A DNA stretch of 64,000 bases from Cheiracanthium punctorium (GCA_038373885.1 JAWZYV010012538.1:1-64000), one strand, 5' to 3'. Positions 1 to 10,283 are shown, counted from the stretch's first letter. Translations and numbers: made by a program. Notes: generated by a model from the sequence alone, not told the origin.

Positions 1-2190
1 AAACCTGGAAAAGATACTTCCAATCCTAGTAACTACCGTCCCATAGCCCTTACTAGTTGTCTTTGTAAGTTAATGGAAAAAATAGTTAATGCCCGCCTTG
101 TTTACATTTTAGAAACTGGGGACCATATACATCCCTTTCAGAGCGGTTTCCGCAAAGGCAGATCCACTATAGACAACATTTTAAATTTAGAGACACAAAT
201 CCGTAATGCTTTCCTCAGGAAGAATCACTTAGTGTCAGTGTTCTTCGATATAGAAAAAGCATACGACCGAACGTGGAGATACGGGATCCTTCAAGATCTC
301 TATAATATAGGCTTTCGAGGCAATCTTCCAATTTTTATAAAAAATTTCTTATCGCTCAGAAACTTCCGTGTAAGGGTCAACGGCACTTTGTCAGACAATT
401 TCGCTCAAGAAGAGGGTGTTCCCCAGGGCTCTGTCCTTAGTGTCACCCTCTTCTCTATTAAAATCAATAATATTCTTAATCAACTGCCTCCGCCTGTCAA
501 CGGTAGCCTATATGTAGACGATCTCCAAATATCTTGCCAGGGCAAAGACATGCGCCTCATCGAACGGCAGCTTCAAAGTACCATCAATCGTATTCTGAAA
601 TGGTGTGACATCAACGGTTTTACCATATCCGCCGAAAAAACAGTGTGCACACACTTCTGCCGAAAGCGTTGGATCCACCCGGATCCAGAACTTTACCTGG
701 GCCACACTAATATTGTTCAGAAGGATTTTGTAAAATTTTTAGGAGTAACATTTGACAAAAAACTTACGTTTGCCAAACATATTTCTGACATTCGCAGCGC
801 ATGTGAGAAAAAACTCAACATTTTAAAGGTCTTAACCAACACCTCTTGGGGGGCAGACCGTGATGCTCTCCTGCGGATCTACCGTGCTGTTGTCCGTTCA
901 AAATTGGACTATGCATGCTGTGCGTACGGCTCAACATGCAAATCAGCTTTAAAAAAAATTGACACTGTGCATCATACTGCACTACGCATTTGTTCCGGTG
1001 CTTTTAGAACTTCACCTGTACATAGTCTTTATGTCACCTGTCATGAGCCATCTCTCACCCTCATACGTCATCAGCTATCATTAAATACTTATTTCCGCAT
1101 TCTTTCTCATCCCTCACATCCATTAAAGAACTCTTTTATAGATACTCATCTCGACCGTCTTTATGCGAATCGTCCCATCTGCACTCCTCCCTTTGGGCTA
1201 AGGGTTCGTAGGGGTCTTGTCGGTACCCAATTGGAGGATGTAAATGTCTCTACATGCTCTTTTCATGATATCCCACCCTGGAACATATTGCAGATACCTT
1301 ACCTACAACCTTTCGAAGGCTTTGCGAAACAGGACACTGATCCCAAAGTCTACCAACAGTTGTTCTCCGATCACAACAACAAATATGACAAATATGAAAA
1401 ATTACACACTGATGGCTCCAAAACTGGGAATCACGTCGGTTTTGCCTTCGTGGGTAAAAATCATACTGGTAGCTATACTCTACCTCCCTTTTGCTCCATC
1501 TTTACTGCCGAATTACTTGCCATATACGAAAGCCTTCTGTACATCTCGAGAACGAACACAAAGAATTTTATCATCTACTCTGACTCCCTTAGTGTTTTAG
1601 AAAATCTGAAATCCGGCTCCCTAACACATAACTATATGCATAAAGTTTTACACAAGTATGATCAGCTTATAAACCGCGGGTACAGTGTTCTCCTCTGTTG
1701 GGTACCCAGTCACATCGGGATCCCGGGAAATGAAAAAGCGGACACACTAGCGAAGCATGCGACCCTCCCGTACACCGGCACCCCATCCTACAGTGACATA
1801 AAGTCCAGCATCTCCAGCATTGTAAATGGCATATGGGCCGATAAATGGGACAATGAAACGGGGAACAAACTTCGTTCTATTCGCCCAACTCTCGTACCCT
1901 GGTCGTCTCATCCCTATCGCAGGCTAGATGTCATCTTGGCACGTCTTCGCATCGGACATACGCGAATTACTCATAAGCACTTACTTTTGGGCGAACCCGC
2001 CCCGGAGTGCCCTCACTGTCATACTCACCTCACCATTCGTCATCTTTTAACGTCGTGCACTGCTTTTAATAGTTTTTATCAAATCCTTTTTAACTGTTCT
2101 CATCCTAAGCTAGACGAAATTCTGGGTGAAACCCCACATCGGAATCTATTTGCTTTTCTTAGACGGATCAATATTTTTTATTCAGTGTAA
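1..2190 (+). CDS. ORF2 polyprotein, C-terminal part: RT, RNase H, CCHC
   Basis: Open from base 1; the first Met (73) is internal because the frame already reads RT-type residues (NYRPIALTSC) upstream of it. The reverse transcriptase part holds FFDIEKAYDR (motif A), EEGVPQGSVLS (motif B) and the catalytic YVDD at 511-522. The RNase H part holds HTDGSK, FTAELLAIYESL, YSDSLSVLENL and WVPSHIGIPGNEKAD, so the Asp-Glu-Asp-Asp set and the His are present. A C-terminal CCHC motif (CPHCHT...H....C, about 2007-2057) follows. The enzyme should copy element RNA at a nicked target and degrade the RNA strand. It has no internal stop, so it is one of the best preserved copies. The endonuclease part is outside the window. 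Confidence 0.92.
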   Translation, partial: KPGKDTSNPSNYRPIALTSCLCKLMEKIVNARLVYILETGDHIHPFQSGFRKGRSTIDNILNLETQIRNAFLRKNHLVSVFFDIEKAYDRTWRYGILQDLYNIGFRGNLPIFIKNFLSLRNFRVRVNGTLSDNFAQEEGVPQGSVLSVTLFSIKINNILNQLPPPVNGSLYVDDLQISCQGKDMRLIERQLQSTINRILKWCDINGFTISAEKTVCTHFCRKRWIHPDPELYLGHTNIVQKDFVKFLGVTFDKKLTFAKHISDIRSACEKKLNILKVLTNTSWGADRDALLRIYRAVVRSKLDYACCAYGSTCKSALKKIDTVHHTALRICSGAFRTSPVHSLYVTCHEPSLTLIRHQLSLNTYFRILSHPSHPLKNSFIDTHLDRLYANRPICTPPFGLRVRRGLVGTQLEDVNVSTCSFHDIPPWNILQIPYLQPFEGFAKQDTDPKVYQQLFSDHNNKYDKYEKLHTDGSKTGNHVGFAFVGKNHTGSYTLPPFCSIFTAELLAIYESLLYISRTNTKNFIIYSDSLSVLENLKSGSLTHNYMHKVLHKYDQLINRGYSVLLCWVPSHIGIPGNEKADTLAKHATLPYTGTPSYSDIKSSISSIVNGIWADKWDNETGNKLRSIRPTLVPWSSHPYRRLDVILARLRIGHTRITHKHLLLGEPAPECPHCHTHLTIRHLLTSCTAFNSFYQILFNCSHPKLDEILGETPHRNLFAFLRRINIFYSV

Positions 2191-2382
2191 CGTGTCCCTT
2201 TCTGTCTGACTGGTATCTGGATGGGAACCCCCATCCAGATGTCTTTGTTTCACTTTTTATCTACTTTTAACACCTTTTTGAATTTTACTTTTCACCTTTT
2301 TAGGCTTTACAATTTAGCTTTTACTAGATTTTTGTGGTACCTTTTATCTGAATACATTCTGATATGATTTTTACTCCTCGTC

Positions 2383-2415
2383 TGGCGCAGCATATCCTTG
2401 CTGGATTTTGTGCCA
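2383..2415 (+). promoter_or_regulatory. 3'UTR hairpin of retrotransposon A
   Basis: A 33-nt stem-loop. The outer stem is TGGCGCA/TGTGCCA and the inner stem ATCC/GGAT, with loop TTGCT. It lies a few bases upstream of the AACC tail. The other copies have GTCC/GGAC in the inner stem, so both sides have changed together. Probably the structure the reverse transcriptase recognises; that function is inferred. Confidence 0.75.
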
Positions 2416-2420
2416 ATAAA

Positions 2421-2440
2421 CCTCAACCAACCAACCAACC
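2421..2440 (+). repeat. AACC-repeat tail of copy A
   Basis: Tandem AACC units in place of a poly(A) tail. All complete 3' ends of this family in the window finish this way, on either strand. The next copy starts at the last unit. Confidence 0.85.
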
Positions 2441-2442
2441 AT

Positions 2443-2969
2443 ACTCAAAGTCCTGCCCAAAATGGGCATTTGAAAAAGAAATTCAATCCCTGCGCGCCTC
2501 TCAAAGACTTTCCTATCCTGATGCCCGTAAAATAATAGAAGCTCGCACACCAAAATCTGGCCTATCCTATGCTGCTGCAGTAAAATCTACTAACTCAATA
2601 GCTACTCAGACCGATCCACCAACCAATACTTCCACCACCAACACCTCAATGAGTAAACAAACAGCACCTAAACCAAATAAATCTTGCTCCTTATACCAGA
2701 AAAATCCTCCAAAGAAAAAGGTACAAAGCAATAGCTACACCCAAGTTAGACCTCTGCTCACTAAAACAGCTTCCTACAAATCAAAACACAATAAATCTAG
2801 CATGAAAAAAGTACCTCCACAACCACAAATTGATGACACTATTTTAAACCTAGCCCCATCAGAATCCGAAATAAGTGATGAAGAATTAATGGAACACGAC
2901 GAAATCAAACCTCCAGATATTCCCGCAGGGATTCCAACTAAGAAGATGCACGATGGCCATATCACTTAA
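2443..2969 (+). pseudogene. ORF1 (gag-like) C-terminal fragment, copy B
   Basis: Continuous frame from the array junction to the TAA at 2969. It starts at SKSCPKWAFEKEIQSLRA, the segment after the third CCHC knuckle in complete copies, and continues through a Ser/Thr/Lys/Pro-rich region to an acidic end (SEISDEELMEHDE). By chance the frame is open back into the 3'UTR of copy A, giving an apparent Met at 2364. That Met is not a real start. ORF1 proteins of this type bind element RNA; this piece lacks all knuckles. Confidence 0.8.
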
Positions 2970-2971
2970 TT

Positions 2972-5900
2972 ATGGCATTGTTGCTCTCTTGGAACTGCCA
3001 CGGTTTCCTAAATAAAGTTGACGACCTCAAAACTTTAATTTATGATCATAATCCCGCTTGCCTCGCTCTCCAAGAAACCTACCTTACAACCAATAGACAA
3101 TATTCTATCCGTAATTACTCTATACTCCGCAAGGACTATGAGCTCAGTGGTAGGGCCTCTGGCGGAGTGGCCCTAATGGTTAACTGTAATTACCCTTATC
3201 AAACCCTCAACCTCAATACTTGTCTCCAGGCTGTTGCTGCCCGTATCCTTCTGAAACACCTTACTACTGTGTGCTGTATTTATCTACCTCCAAATACTTC
3301 CATTAGCCAATCATCCCTCAATAATCTTGTTCAACAACTCCCCTCACCGTTCATTCTTCTCGGTGACATGAATGCTCATAGTTCATTGTGGGGTAGCAAA
3401 GACACTAACAACAGAGGCCATCGTATCGAAAGACTCATTAAAGATTTCTCCCTGTGCATCATGAATAATGGTGATAATACTTATTTCCATCTTCCCACAA
3501 AGTCCTTCCATGCCATAGACCTTGCCATTTGTTCTCCTCAAATCCTGCCATTATATAACTTCTCTGTATCCAGTGATCTACACAATAGCGATCACTTTCC
3601 AATCCTTCTCTCACCTCTGTACCAATATTCAACCCAGAAATTTACCACACCCCGTTATCACTATGATAAAGCTGACTGGAAAACTTTCACCTCACTCGCT
3701 ATTATCTCTTCAGACACCATTAAAGGCAATATTGACGAGGTCGTGGATACTGTGACATCCATCATCCTTAAAGCTGCGGATGCAAGTATTCCAAAATCCA
3801 GAACCAACTCTCGAAGAAATATAAAACCGTGGTGGGATCCAAAATGCACGCTCGCCAAAAAGCAGCAGCAAAAGGCATGGAACACCTTTCGCCGGTGTCC
3901 AACCACTGCAAATCTCATTCTTTTCAAGAAAGCCAAGGCACATGCTAGGAAAACAAGGCGGCTTGCACAAAAAAATTCTTGGATCCAATATGTCTCTAAC
4001 ATCTCTACCTCAACCTCTGGTAAGGAGCTATGGGCAAAAACAAAAAGAGCCACGGGAATCTATAGTAACCATGCAATAGCCTGCCTCTCCCTTAATAACC
4101 AAATAATATCAGATACAAAAAACATCACAAATGCTATTGGAGAAACACTCTCTTTTAACTCCTGCAGCACTTCCTACTCGAATACTTTCCTTCCATATAA
4201 ACAACAGTCTGAACGGCAAAGGATAACTTATAACACCGCTACCTACTTTGCTTACAATAGTGCTTTTACCATCCATGAACTCAACAAATATCTAAAACAG
4301 TCTACAAATACATCTCCAGGCCCTGATGGTATTACGTATGAAATGTTGAAACATCTTTCCCACGGCTCTTTACTTAATCTCTTACAGTTATATAATAGAA
4401 TCTGGAGCGAACATACCTTCCCTAACTCCTGGAGAAATGCAATAGTCATTCCCATTCTGAAACCTAATAAGGATCCATCTAACCCCAGTAATTACCGACC
4501 CATAGCCCTCACCAGTTGCCTATGCAAACTGGTGGAGAAGATGATCAATGCACGCCTTGTTTACGTCTTGGAAAATGAGGGCCATCTACACCCTTTTCAG
4601 AGCGGCTTCCGCAGGGGGAGATCAACTATTGACAATGTAATATACCTAGAGTCCCAAATTCGCACTGCTTTTTTAAGGAGGAATCACTTGGGTCTCCATT
4701 TTCTTCGATATGGAGAAGGCGTATGACCGGACCTGGCGGTATGGTATCCTCCGCGATCTCCATACCTTAGGCTTCCGCGACAACCTTCCGATTTTTATGC
4801 AGAATTTCCTCTCTCAGCGCTACTTTAGGGTCCGTATTAACGGTACTCAATCTGATCGCTTTGTCCAAAAAGAGGGTGTTCCACAAGGCTCCGTTCTTAG
4901 TGTCACCCTCTTTGCTATAAAAATTAATAATATTCTCACACAACTTCCTCCGACTGTAAATGGTTGCTTGTATGTCGACGACCTACAAATCTCCTGTCAG
5001 GGGAAAGACATGCGGTACATTGAGCGCCAACTTCAAAATACCATCAATAGGATTCTAAACTGGTGTAACAAAAATGGCTTCAACATCTCTGCAGAAAAGA
5101 CTGTAGCTATACACTTCTGCCGCATACGTGGGATCCATCCAGATCCGGATCTCTATCTGGGTCACTCTAAAATAAAAGTAAATGACTCCACTAAATTTTT
5201 AGGTGTATATCTCGACAAAAAACTTACGTTTGCTAACCACATTTCCTATATCCGCAGCAAGTGCGAAAAAAATCTTAATATATTAAAAGTATTGACCAAT
5301 ACCTCTTGGGGGGCTGAACGAGATGCCCTTCTGCGCATCTACCGGGCTGTTATACGCTCAAAATTGGATTACTTCTGCTGCATATATGGGTCTGTCCGCC
5401 AATCAGTTTTAAAGAAGCTTGACACTGTCCATCATACCGCACTACGCATTTGCTCAGGTGCTTTCCGGTCGTCGCCTGTACAGTCTCTCTATATCATTTG
5501 TCATGAGCCATCTCTCACCCACATACGTCATAAACTATCACTAAATACATACTTTCGTATACTCTCTCATCCCTCGCACCCATTGAAAAATTCTCTTTTA
5601 GACAATCACCTAGAACGTTTTTATTCTAACCGTCCATCTTGTATTCCTCGTTTGGGCCTGCGGATTCGTCAAAGTCTTAGTGGAACCCAGTTAGCAGATG
5701 TTAAAGTCTGCGCTAACTCTCCTCTTGAACCACCTTGGGCAGCCTCTCAGATTCTATACATCCAATCCTTCAAAGGCTTTACCAAGCAGAATACAGATCC
5801 ACAAATATACCAGCAACTCTTCCAACATGAAAAACACAAGAACAAACACCAAGAAGAAATCTACACTGATGGCTCTAAATGTGGGAATCATGTTGGCTTT

Positions 5901-6405
5901 GCCTATGTTAGCTGTTCTCAATCCTGCAGTTACACACTCCCTGCCTTCTGCTCTGTTTTTACAGCTGAATTGCTCGCCATTTATGAAAGCCTTTTACACA
6001 TATCTCGTACCAACAAAAAACATTTTATCATTTATTCAGATTCTTTAAGTGCCCTGGAAAGTCTGAAATCCGACTCTATTCTGCACAGCTACAGAGCCAA
6101 AGTCCAACAACTGTATAGCCACCTAACAAACCGTGGCTTTGTTATCCGTTTCTGCTGGGTTCTTAGTCACATTGGGATCTCGAGCAATGAAGAGGCCGAT
6201 GCTTTGGCAAAGCATGCTACTAACCCTTATCCAGAACCATTACCCTACACTGACATAAAATCAGGCATATCGAACAGCATAAAAGAAAGTTGGTTCAATG
6301 AGTGGAGCTGTCAAACTAGTAATAAACTTCACACCATCCATCCCTCCATCACCCACTGGCTATCGCAGCCTTACCGCAAATTTGACGTCATTTTGACTCG
6401 CCTTC
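2972..6405 (+). pseudogene. ORF2: endonuclease, RT, RNase H (one frameshift), copy B
   Basis: Starts at the ATG two bases after the ORF1 stop (stop-TT-ATGG). The APE-like endonuclease is at about residues 1-220: WNCHG, LQETYL, GDMNAHSSLWGS and NSDHFPI give the expected Asn, Glu, Asp/Asn and Asp-His residues. A basic linker follows, then RT with NYRPIALTSC, EKAYDRTW, PQGSVLS and YVDD (4971-4982). A one-base frame change near 4690-4715, just before motif A, moves the protein into another frame, so full-length product is not possible. RNase H follows (YTDGSK, FTAELLAIYESL, YSDSLSAL); the usual WVPSHIG reads WVLSHIG. The frame runs into copy C near 6405, so the RNase H end and the CCHC are missing. 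Confidence 0.88.
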
Positions 6406-7107
6406 GTAAGACCATACATACCAAATCCTATCCGTTGCTTCCAGTGTCAAAAGTTCGGTCAAACTAAAACCTCCTGTCATGGGTCACCGGCCTGCGCTCG
6501 TTGTGGTGCCTCTGACCACGACAGTGACACCTGCTCTGCAGCTGCTAAATGTGTCAACTGTAAACAGGAACATCCATCATATTCCAACTCATGCCCTAAA
6601 TGGGCATTTGAAAAAGAAATCCAATCAATTCGTGCTACACAAAGAATCTCATACCCTGAAGCTCGTAAAATAATAGAAGCTCGCACACCAAAACCTGGCC
6701 TATCCTATGCAACAATAGTAAAATCTACGAAATCAATAGCCATTCAAACCGACTCTCCATCAATTATTTCCAACATCAATACCTTAACAAGTAAACAAAG
6801 TACTCTTAAACAAAACAAACCTTGCTCTACATCTCCAAAATCTCCACCAAAGGAAAAGGTAACAAGTAATAGCTCTACCCAAATCAGACCACAGCTTAGT
6901 AAAACAGCTACTTACAAATTAAAATATAACAAATTTAGCAAGAAAAAAGTACCTCCACAGCCACATATTGATGATACAATTTTAAGACTTGCCCCATCAG
7001 AATCAGACATCAGTGATGAAGAATCGATGGAACAGGAAGAAGTAAAACCGCCTGATATCTCTGCAGAGATTACAAAGGAGATGCACAATGCCCATAACAT
7101 TACATAA
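6406..7107 (+). pseudogene. ORF1 (gag-like) with three CCHC knuckles, 5'-truncated, copy C
   Basis: One open frame without a usable start Met, entered from copy B and ending at the TAA at 7105-7107. Three knuckles are visible in a row: CFQCQKFGQTKTSC, CARCGASDHDSDTC and CVNCKQEHPSYSNSC. Then come the PKWAFEKEIQSIRATQR block, a Lys/Ser/Thr-rich linker and an acidic C-terminus. The role by family is nucleic-acid chaperone and RNA packaging. The N-terminal half is absent. Confidence 0.83.
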
Positions 7108-7109
7108 TT

Positions 7110-8130
7110 ATGGCATTGCTGCTCTCATGGAACTGCCACGGCTTTCAGAATAAAATGGATGACCTTAAAACACTTCTCTACGACCTCAATCCCGCCTGCT
7201 TTGCTCTTCACGAAACTTATCTCAAAGCTGATAAACAACCGACCATCCACAAATATACAATGCTTCGGAAAGACTATGAACTCAGGGACAGGGCCTCTGG
7301 TGGTGTGGCCCTGTTAGTCAACAATAACTATCCCTACATAATAGTCAATCTGAATACCAATCTCCAAGCAGTTGCCGCTCGTGTCAAATTGAAACAGCTA
7401 ACAACCATCTGCTGCATTTATCTCCCTCCCAATGAAACAATCAGCCAAACATCTCTCAATAATCTTTTTCATGAACTTCCAACACCCTTTATATTCCTTG
7501 GTGACATGAATGGCCATAGCCCATTATGGGGCAGCAAAGATGCCAATACTAGAGGTGAACAAATAGAACAAATTACTACTGATTTCACTCTATGTATTAT
7601 GAATAACGGCGACAATACTTACTTCCATCAGCCAACTAAATCCTTTCATGCCATCTGTTCTCCTTCAATCCTCCCCCTCTATAATTTCTCAGTTTCTGGC
7701 AACTTGCATAACAGCGATCACTTTCCGATCATTCTCTCACCCTTACATCAGAATGTCAACCAAACCACTAACATACCCAGATACATTCATAATAAAGCAG
7801 ACTGGCAGACTTTTTCTTTGCTATCTACCATATTACCAAACATTATTGAAGGAAACATAGACGAGGTCGTTAGGAATGTCACCTCCATTATCATAAATGC
7901 AGCCGACGCGAGCATTCCAAAATCTGTTAAAAGCAACCATAGAATAAAAAAGCCGTGGTGGAACGAGGCTTGCACCCTCGCTAAAAAACAGCAGAAGAAA
8001 GCGTGGGGTAATTTTCGGCGGTACCCCACCACTGAAAACCTTATAACCTTTAAAAAAGCTCGTGCAAATGCACGCAAAATAAGGAGAAATTCCCAGAGAG
8101 AATCCTGGATTAAATACGTCTCCAGTATGG
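7110..8130 (+). pseudogene. ORF2 endonuclease domain only, copy C
   Basis: ATG two bases after the ORF1 stop. APE-like endonuclease motifs are WNCHG, LHETYL, GDMNGHSPLWGS and NSDHFPI. Four residues are missing between FHAI and CSP where other copies read FHAIDLAICSP, an in-frame deletion in the conserved core. The basic linker after the domain is present up to SWIKYVSS. The frame then runs by chance into 3'UTR sequence and stops at 8213. There is no RT, so the copy could only have moved in trans, if it moved as such. Confidence 0.82.
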
Positions 8131-8145
8131 CTCTAACCTCTTGTC

Positions 8146-8178
8146 TGGCGCAGTATGTCCTTTCTGGACCTTGTGCCA
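8146..8178 (+). promoter_or_regulatory. 3'UTR hairpin at the end of copy C
   Basis: Same 33-nt stem-loop as at the ends of the other copies: TGGCGCA/TGTGCCA outside, GTCC/GGAC inside. It is followed by an AACC-like tail to about 8210. Confidence 0.75.
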
Positions 8179-8212
8179 CTAAAAACCAACTAACCAACCA
8201 ACCAACCACTTA

Positions 8213-8970
8213 GTGTCAGTGTTCTTCGATATAGAAAAAGCATACGACCGAACGTGGAGATACGGAATCCTTCAAGATCTCTATAATATAGGCTTTCGAG
8301 GCAACCTTCCAATTTTTATAAAAAATTTCTTATCGCTCAGGAACTTCCGTGTAAGGGTCAACGGCATTTTGTCTGACAATTTCGCTCAAGAAGAGGGTGT
8401 TCCCCAGGGCTCTGTCCTTAGTGTCACCCTCTTCTCTATTAAAATCAATAATATTCTTAATCAACTGCCTCCGCCTGTCAACGGTAGCCTATATGTAGAC
8501 GATCTCCAAATATCTTGCCAGGGCAAAGACATGCGCCTCATCGAACGGCAGCTTCAAAGTACCATCAATCGTATTCTGAAATGGTGTGACATCAACGGTT
8601 TTACCATATCCGCCGAAAAAACAGTGTGCACACACTTCTGCCGAAAGCGTGGGATCCACCCGGATCCAGAACTTTACCTGGGCCACACTAATATTGTTCA
8701 GAAGGATTTTGTAAAATTTTTAGGAGTAACATTTGACAAAAAACTTACGTTTGCCAAACATATTTCTGACATTCGCAGCGCATGTGAGAAAAAACTTAAC
8801 ATTTTAAAGGCTTAACTAACACCTCTTGGGGGGCAGACCGTGATGCTCTCCTGCGGATCTACCGTGCTGTTATCCGTTCAAAATTGGACTATGCATGCTG
8901 CGCGTACGGCTCAACATGCAAATCAGCATTAAAAAAACTTGACACTGTGCATCATACTGCACTACGCATT
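8213..8970 (+). pseudogene. RT fragment, copy D
   Basis: Open from 8213 to 8815 with motif A (FFDIEKAYDRTW), PQGSVLS and YVDD (8492-8503). A one-base loss near 8812 ends the frame (stop at 8813-8815), while recognisable sequence goes on in another frame to about 8970. It differs from copy A by only a few substitutions over this stretch, so the two are either recent sisters or have been homogenised. It lacks the RT N-terminus and the endonuclease. Confidence 0.83.
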
Positions 8971-9016
8971 TGTTCAGTATGATGCACAGTGTCCTAAGCA
9001 CTGATGCACAGTGTTG
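8960..9016 (+). repeat. Inverted templated filler at a deletion junction in copy D
   Basis: GACACTGTGCATCATACTG at 8941-8959 is followed, after the retained bases, by its exact reverse complement (about 8976-8994). A second, shorter inverted piece (GATGCACAGTGT) comes next, and then the element resumes about 200 bp further on. The pattern of inverted local copies at a deletion is visible directly. Confidence 0.85.
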
Positions 9017-10010
9017 CTAAGGGTTCGTAGGGGTCTTGTCGGTACCCAATTGGAGGATGTTAATGTATCTACTTGTTCATTTCATGAAGTCCCACCATGG
9101 ACTAAATTGCAGATCTCCTACCTACAACCATTCGAAGGCTTCACAAAACCAAACACTGATCCTATAATATATCAACAGTTATTTCTAGACCATAAAAGCA
9201 AATATCGAAACTTTGAAGAACTATATACTGGCGGCTCAAAATCTCATAATCATGTAGGCTTTGCTTATATACATCGTAATCATTCTTGCAACTACACCCT
9301 ACCTTCGTTTTGCTCCGTATTTACAGCCGAATTAATAGCTATTTATGAAAGTCTTCTTTACATCTCTAGAGCAACTACCAAACAATTCATCATCTACTCT
9401 GACTCATTAAGCGTTTTGGAAAATCTGGGATCTGGTTCCCTAACACATAGCTATATTCTGAAAGTCCTACACATGCACAAATGCCTCATGAACCGTGGAT
9501 ACAACATCCTCTACTGCTGGGTACCTAGCCATATTGGGATTCTCGGCAACGAAAGGGCTGATTCTTTGGCCAGGCATTCTACTGTCCCATATAATCTCCA
9601 CCCACCCTATTGTGATATAAAATCTGGCATCTCTTCCTTAATAAAAGGCACCTGGATCCACATATGGGACTGTGAAACCCAAAACAAACTTCATTCTATC
9701 CGGCCAGCCCTTACCCACTGGTCCACTCATCCATACCGCAAGCACGATGTCCTTCTGAGCCGTCTTCGCATTGGACATACACGAATTACACATAAGCACT
9801 TACTTCTGGGCGAACCTGCTCCAGAGTGCCCTCACTGTCATACTCAACTCACCATTCGTCATATCTTCACGTCGTGCACTGCTTTTAATAGTTTTTACCA
9901 AATACTTTTTAACTGTTCTCATCCTAAACTTGACGATATTTTGGGTGAAACCCCCACATCGAAATCTATTCGCTTTTCTTAGAAGTATCAATATTTTTTA
10001 TTCAGTGTAA
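9017..10010 (+). pseudogene. RNase H and CCHC part of ORF2, copy D
   Basis: Open from 9011 to 9982. RNase H motifs are present, but the first catalytic block reads YTGGSK where all other copies have TDGSK or TDDSK, so the first catalytic Asp is lost. The rest is FTAELIAIYESL, YSDSLSVLENL and WVPSHIGILGNERAD. The CCHC segment is CPHCHTQLTIRHIFTSC. An extra C near 9952 shifts the frame; the normal end (FYSV then stop) is found in the other frame at 10010. Inactive on two counts. Confidence 0.85.
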
Positions 10011-10220
10011 AGTGTTCACTTCTGTCTGACTGGTATCTGGATGGGAGCCCCATCCAGATGTCCTGACCTTTTTATCTACCTTTAACACTTTTGAATTCTA
10101 CATTTCACCTTTTAGTCTTTTACATTTTAGTACACTTTAGTACATTTTGAATTTTAGCTTTTACTAGGTCTTGTGTACCTATTACCCGAATACATCATGA
10201 CATGTTTTTAACTCCTTGTC

Positions 10221-10283
10221 TGGCGCAGTATGTCCTTTCTGGACCTTGTGCCATTAAAAACCAACCAACCAACCAACCAACCA
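10221..10283 (+). promoter_or_regulatory. 3' hairpin and AACC tail of copy D
   Basis: Hairpin 10221-10253 (TGGCGCA/TGTGCCA, GTCC/GGAC) followed by five to six AACC units. Next comes the start of a very short copy. Confidence 0.78.

Larger units (their letters stand above)
1..2442 (+). mobile_element. Non-LTR retrotransposon copy A (3' part)
   Basis: First copy of a head-to-tail array; its 5' part lies outside the window. It holds the RT, RNase H and CCHC parts of ORF2, then a 250-bp 3'UTR ending in a 33-nt hairpin (2383-2415) and an AACC-repeat tail (about 2421-2440). Copy B begins directly at the end of the tail with no unrelated DNA between. The clade assignment (I/Jockey-like) rests on the EN-RT-RNase H-CCHC order seen in the more complete copies. 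Confidence 0.9.
2441..6405 (+). mobile_element. Non-LTR retrotransposon copy B (5'- and 3'-truncated)
   Basis: Begins inside ORF1 just after the third zinc knuckle, directly at the tail of copy A. It has the end of ORF1, the whole endonuclease, RT and most of RNase H. The sequence then switches within codons, near 6405, to the ORF1 of copy C, so the C-terminal CCHC, the 3'UTR and the tail are missing. This is the one array junction without an AACC tail, so deletion or unequal recombination is more likely here than insertion. Confidence 0.85.
6406..8210 (+). mobile_element. Retrotransposon copy C: ORF1 part plus endonuclease joined to a 3' end
   Basis: Starts inside ORF1 just before the first zinc knuckle and includes the endonuclease. 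Near 8128-8135 it jumps straight to the last 75 bp of a 3'UTR with hairpin and AACC tail. RT and RNase H are missing between these points. It is either an internal deletion or two pieces brought together. The tail leads directly into copy D. Confidence 0.82.
8211..10283 (+). mobile_element. Retrotransposon copy D (5'-truncated mosaic)
   Basis: Begins in RT at the end of the copy C tail. Up to about 8970 it is almost identical to copy A. A junction with filler DNA (8960-9016) then removes roughly 200 bp. After the first bases the RNase H part is closer to copies E and F than to A. The last 250 bp of coding sequence resemble A again. It ends with hairpin and AACC tail (10221-10283). Confidence 0.85.

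Noticed and set aside
508..705. Minus-strand frames inside the retrotransposon coding regions (for example 508-705, 8489-8686, 39058-39367)
   Set aside because: They are shadows of the real plus- or minus-strand ORFs and recur only because the elements are repeated.
2364..2440. Apparent in-frame N-terminus of the ORF1 fragment at 2364
   Set aside because: It is the 3'UTR, hairpin and AACC tail of the previous copy read through by chance.
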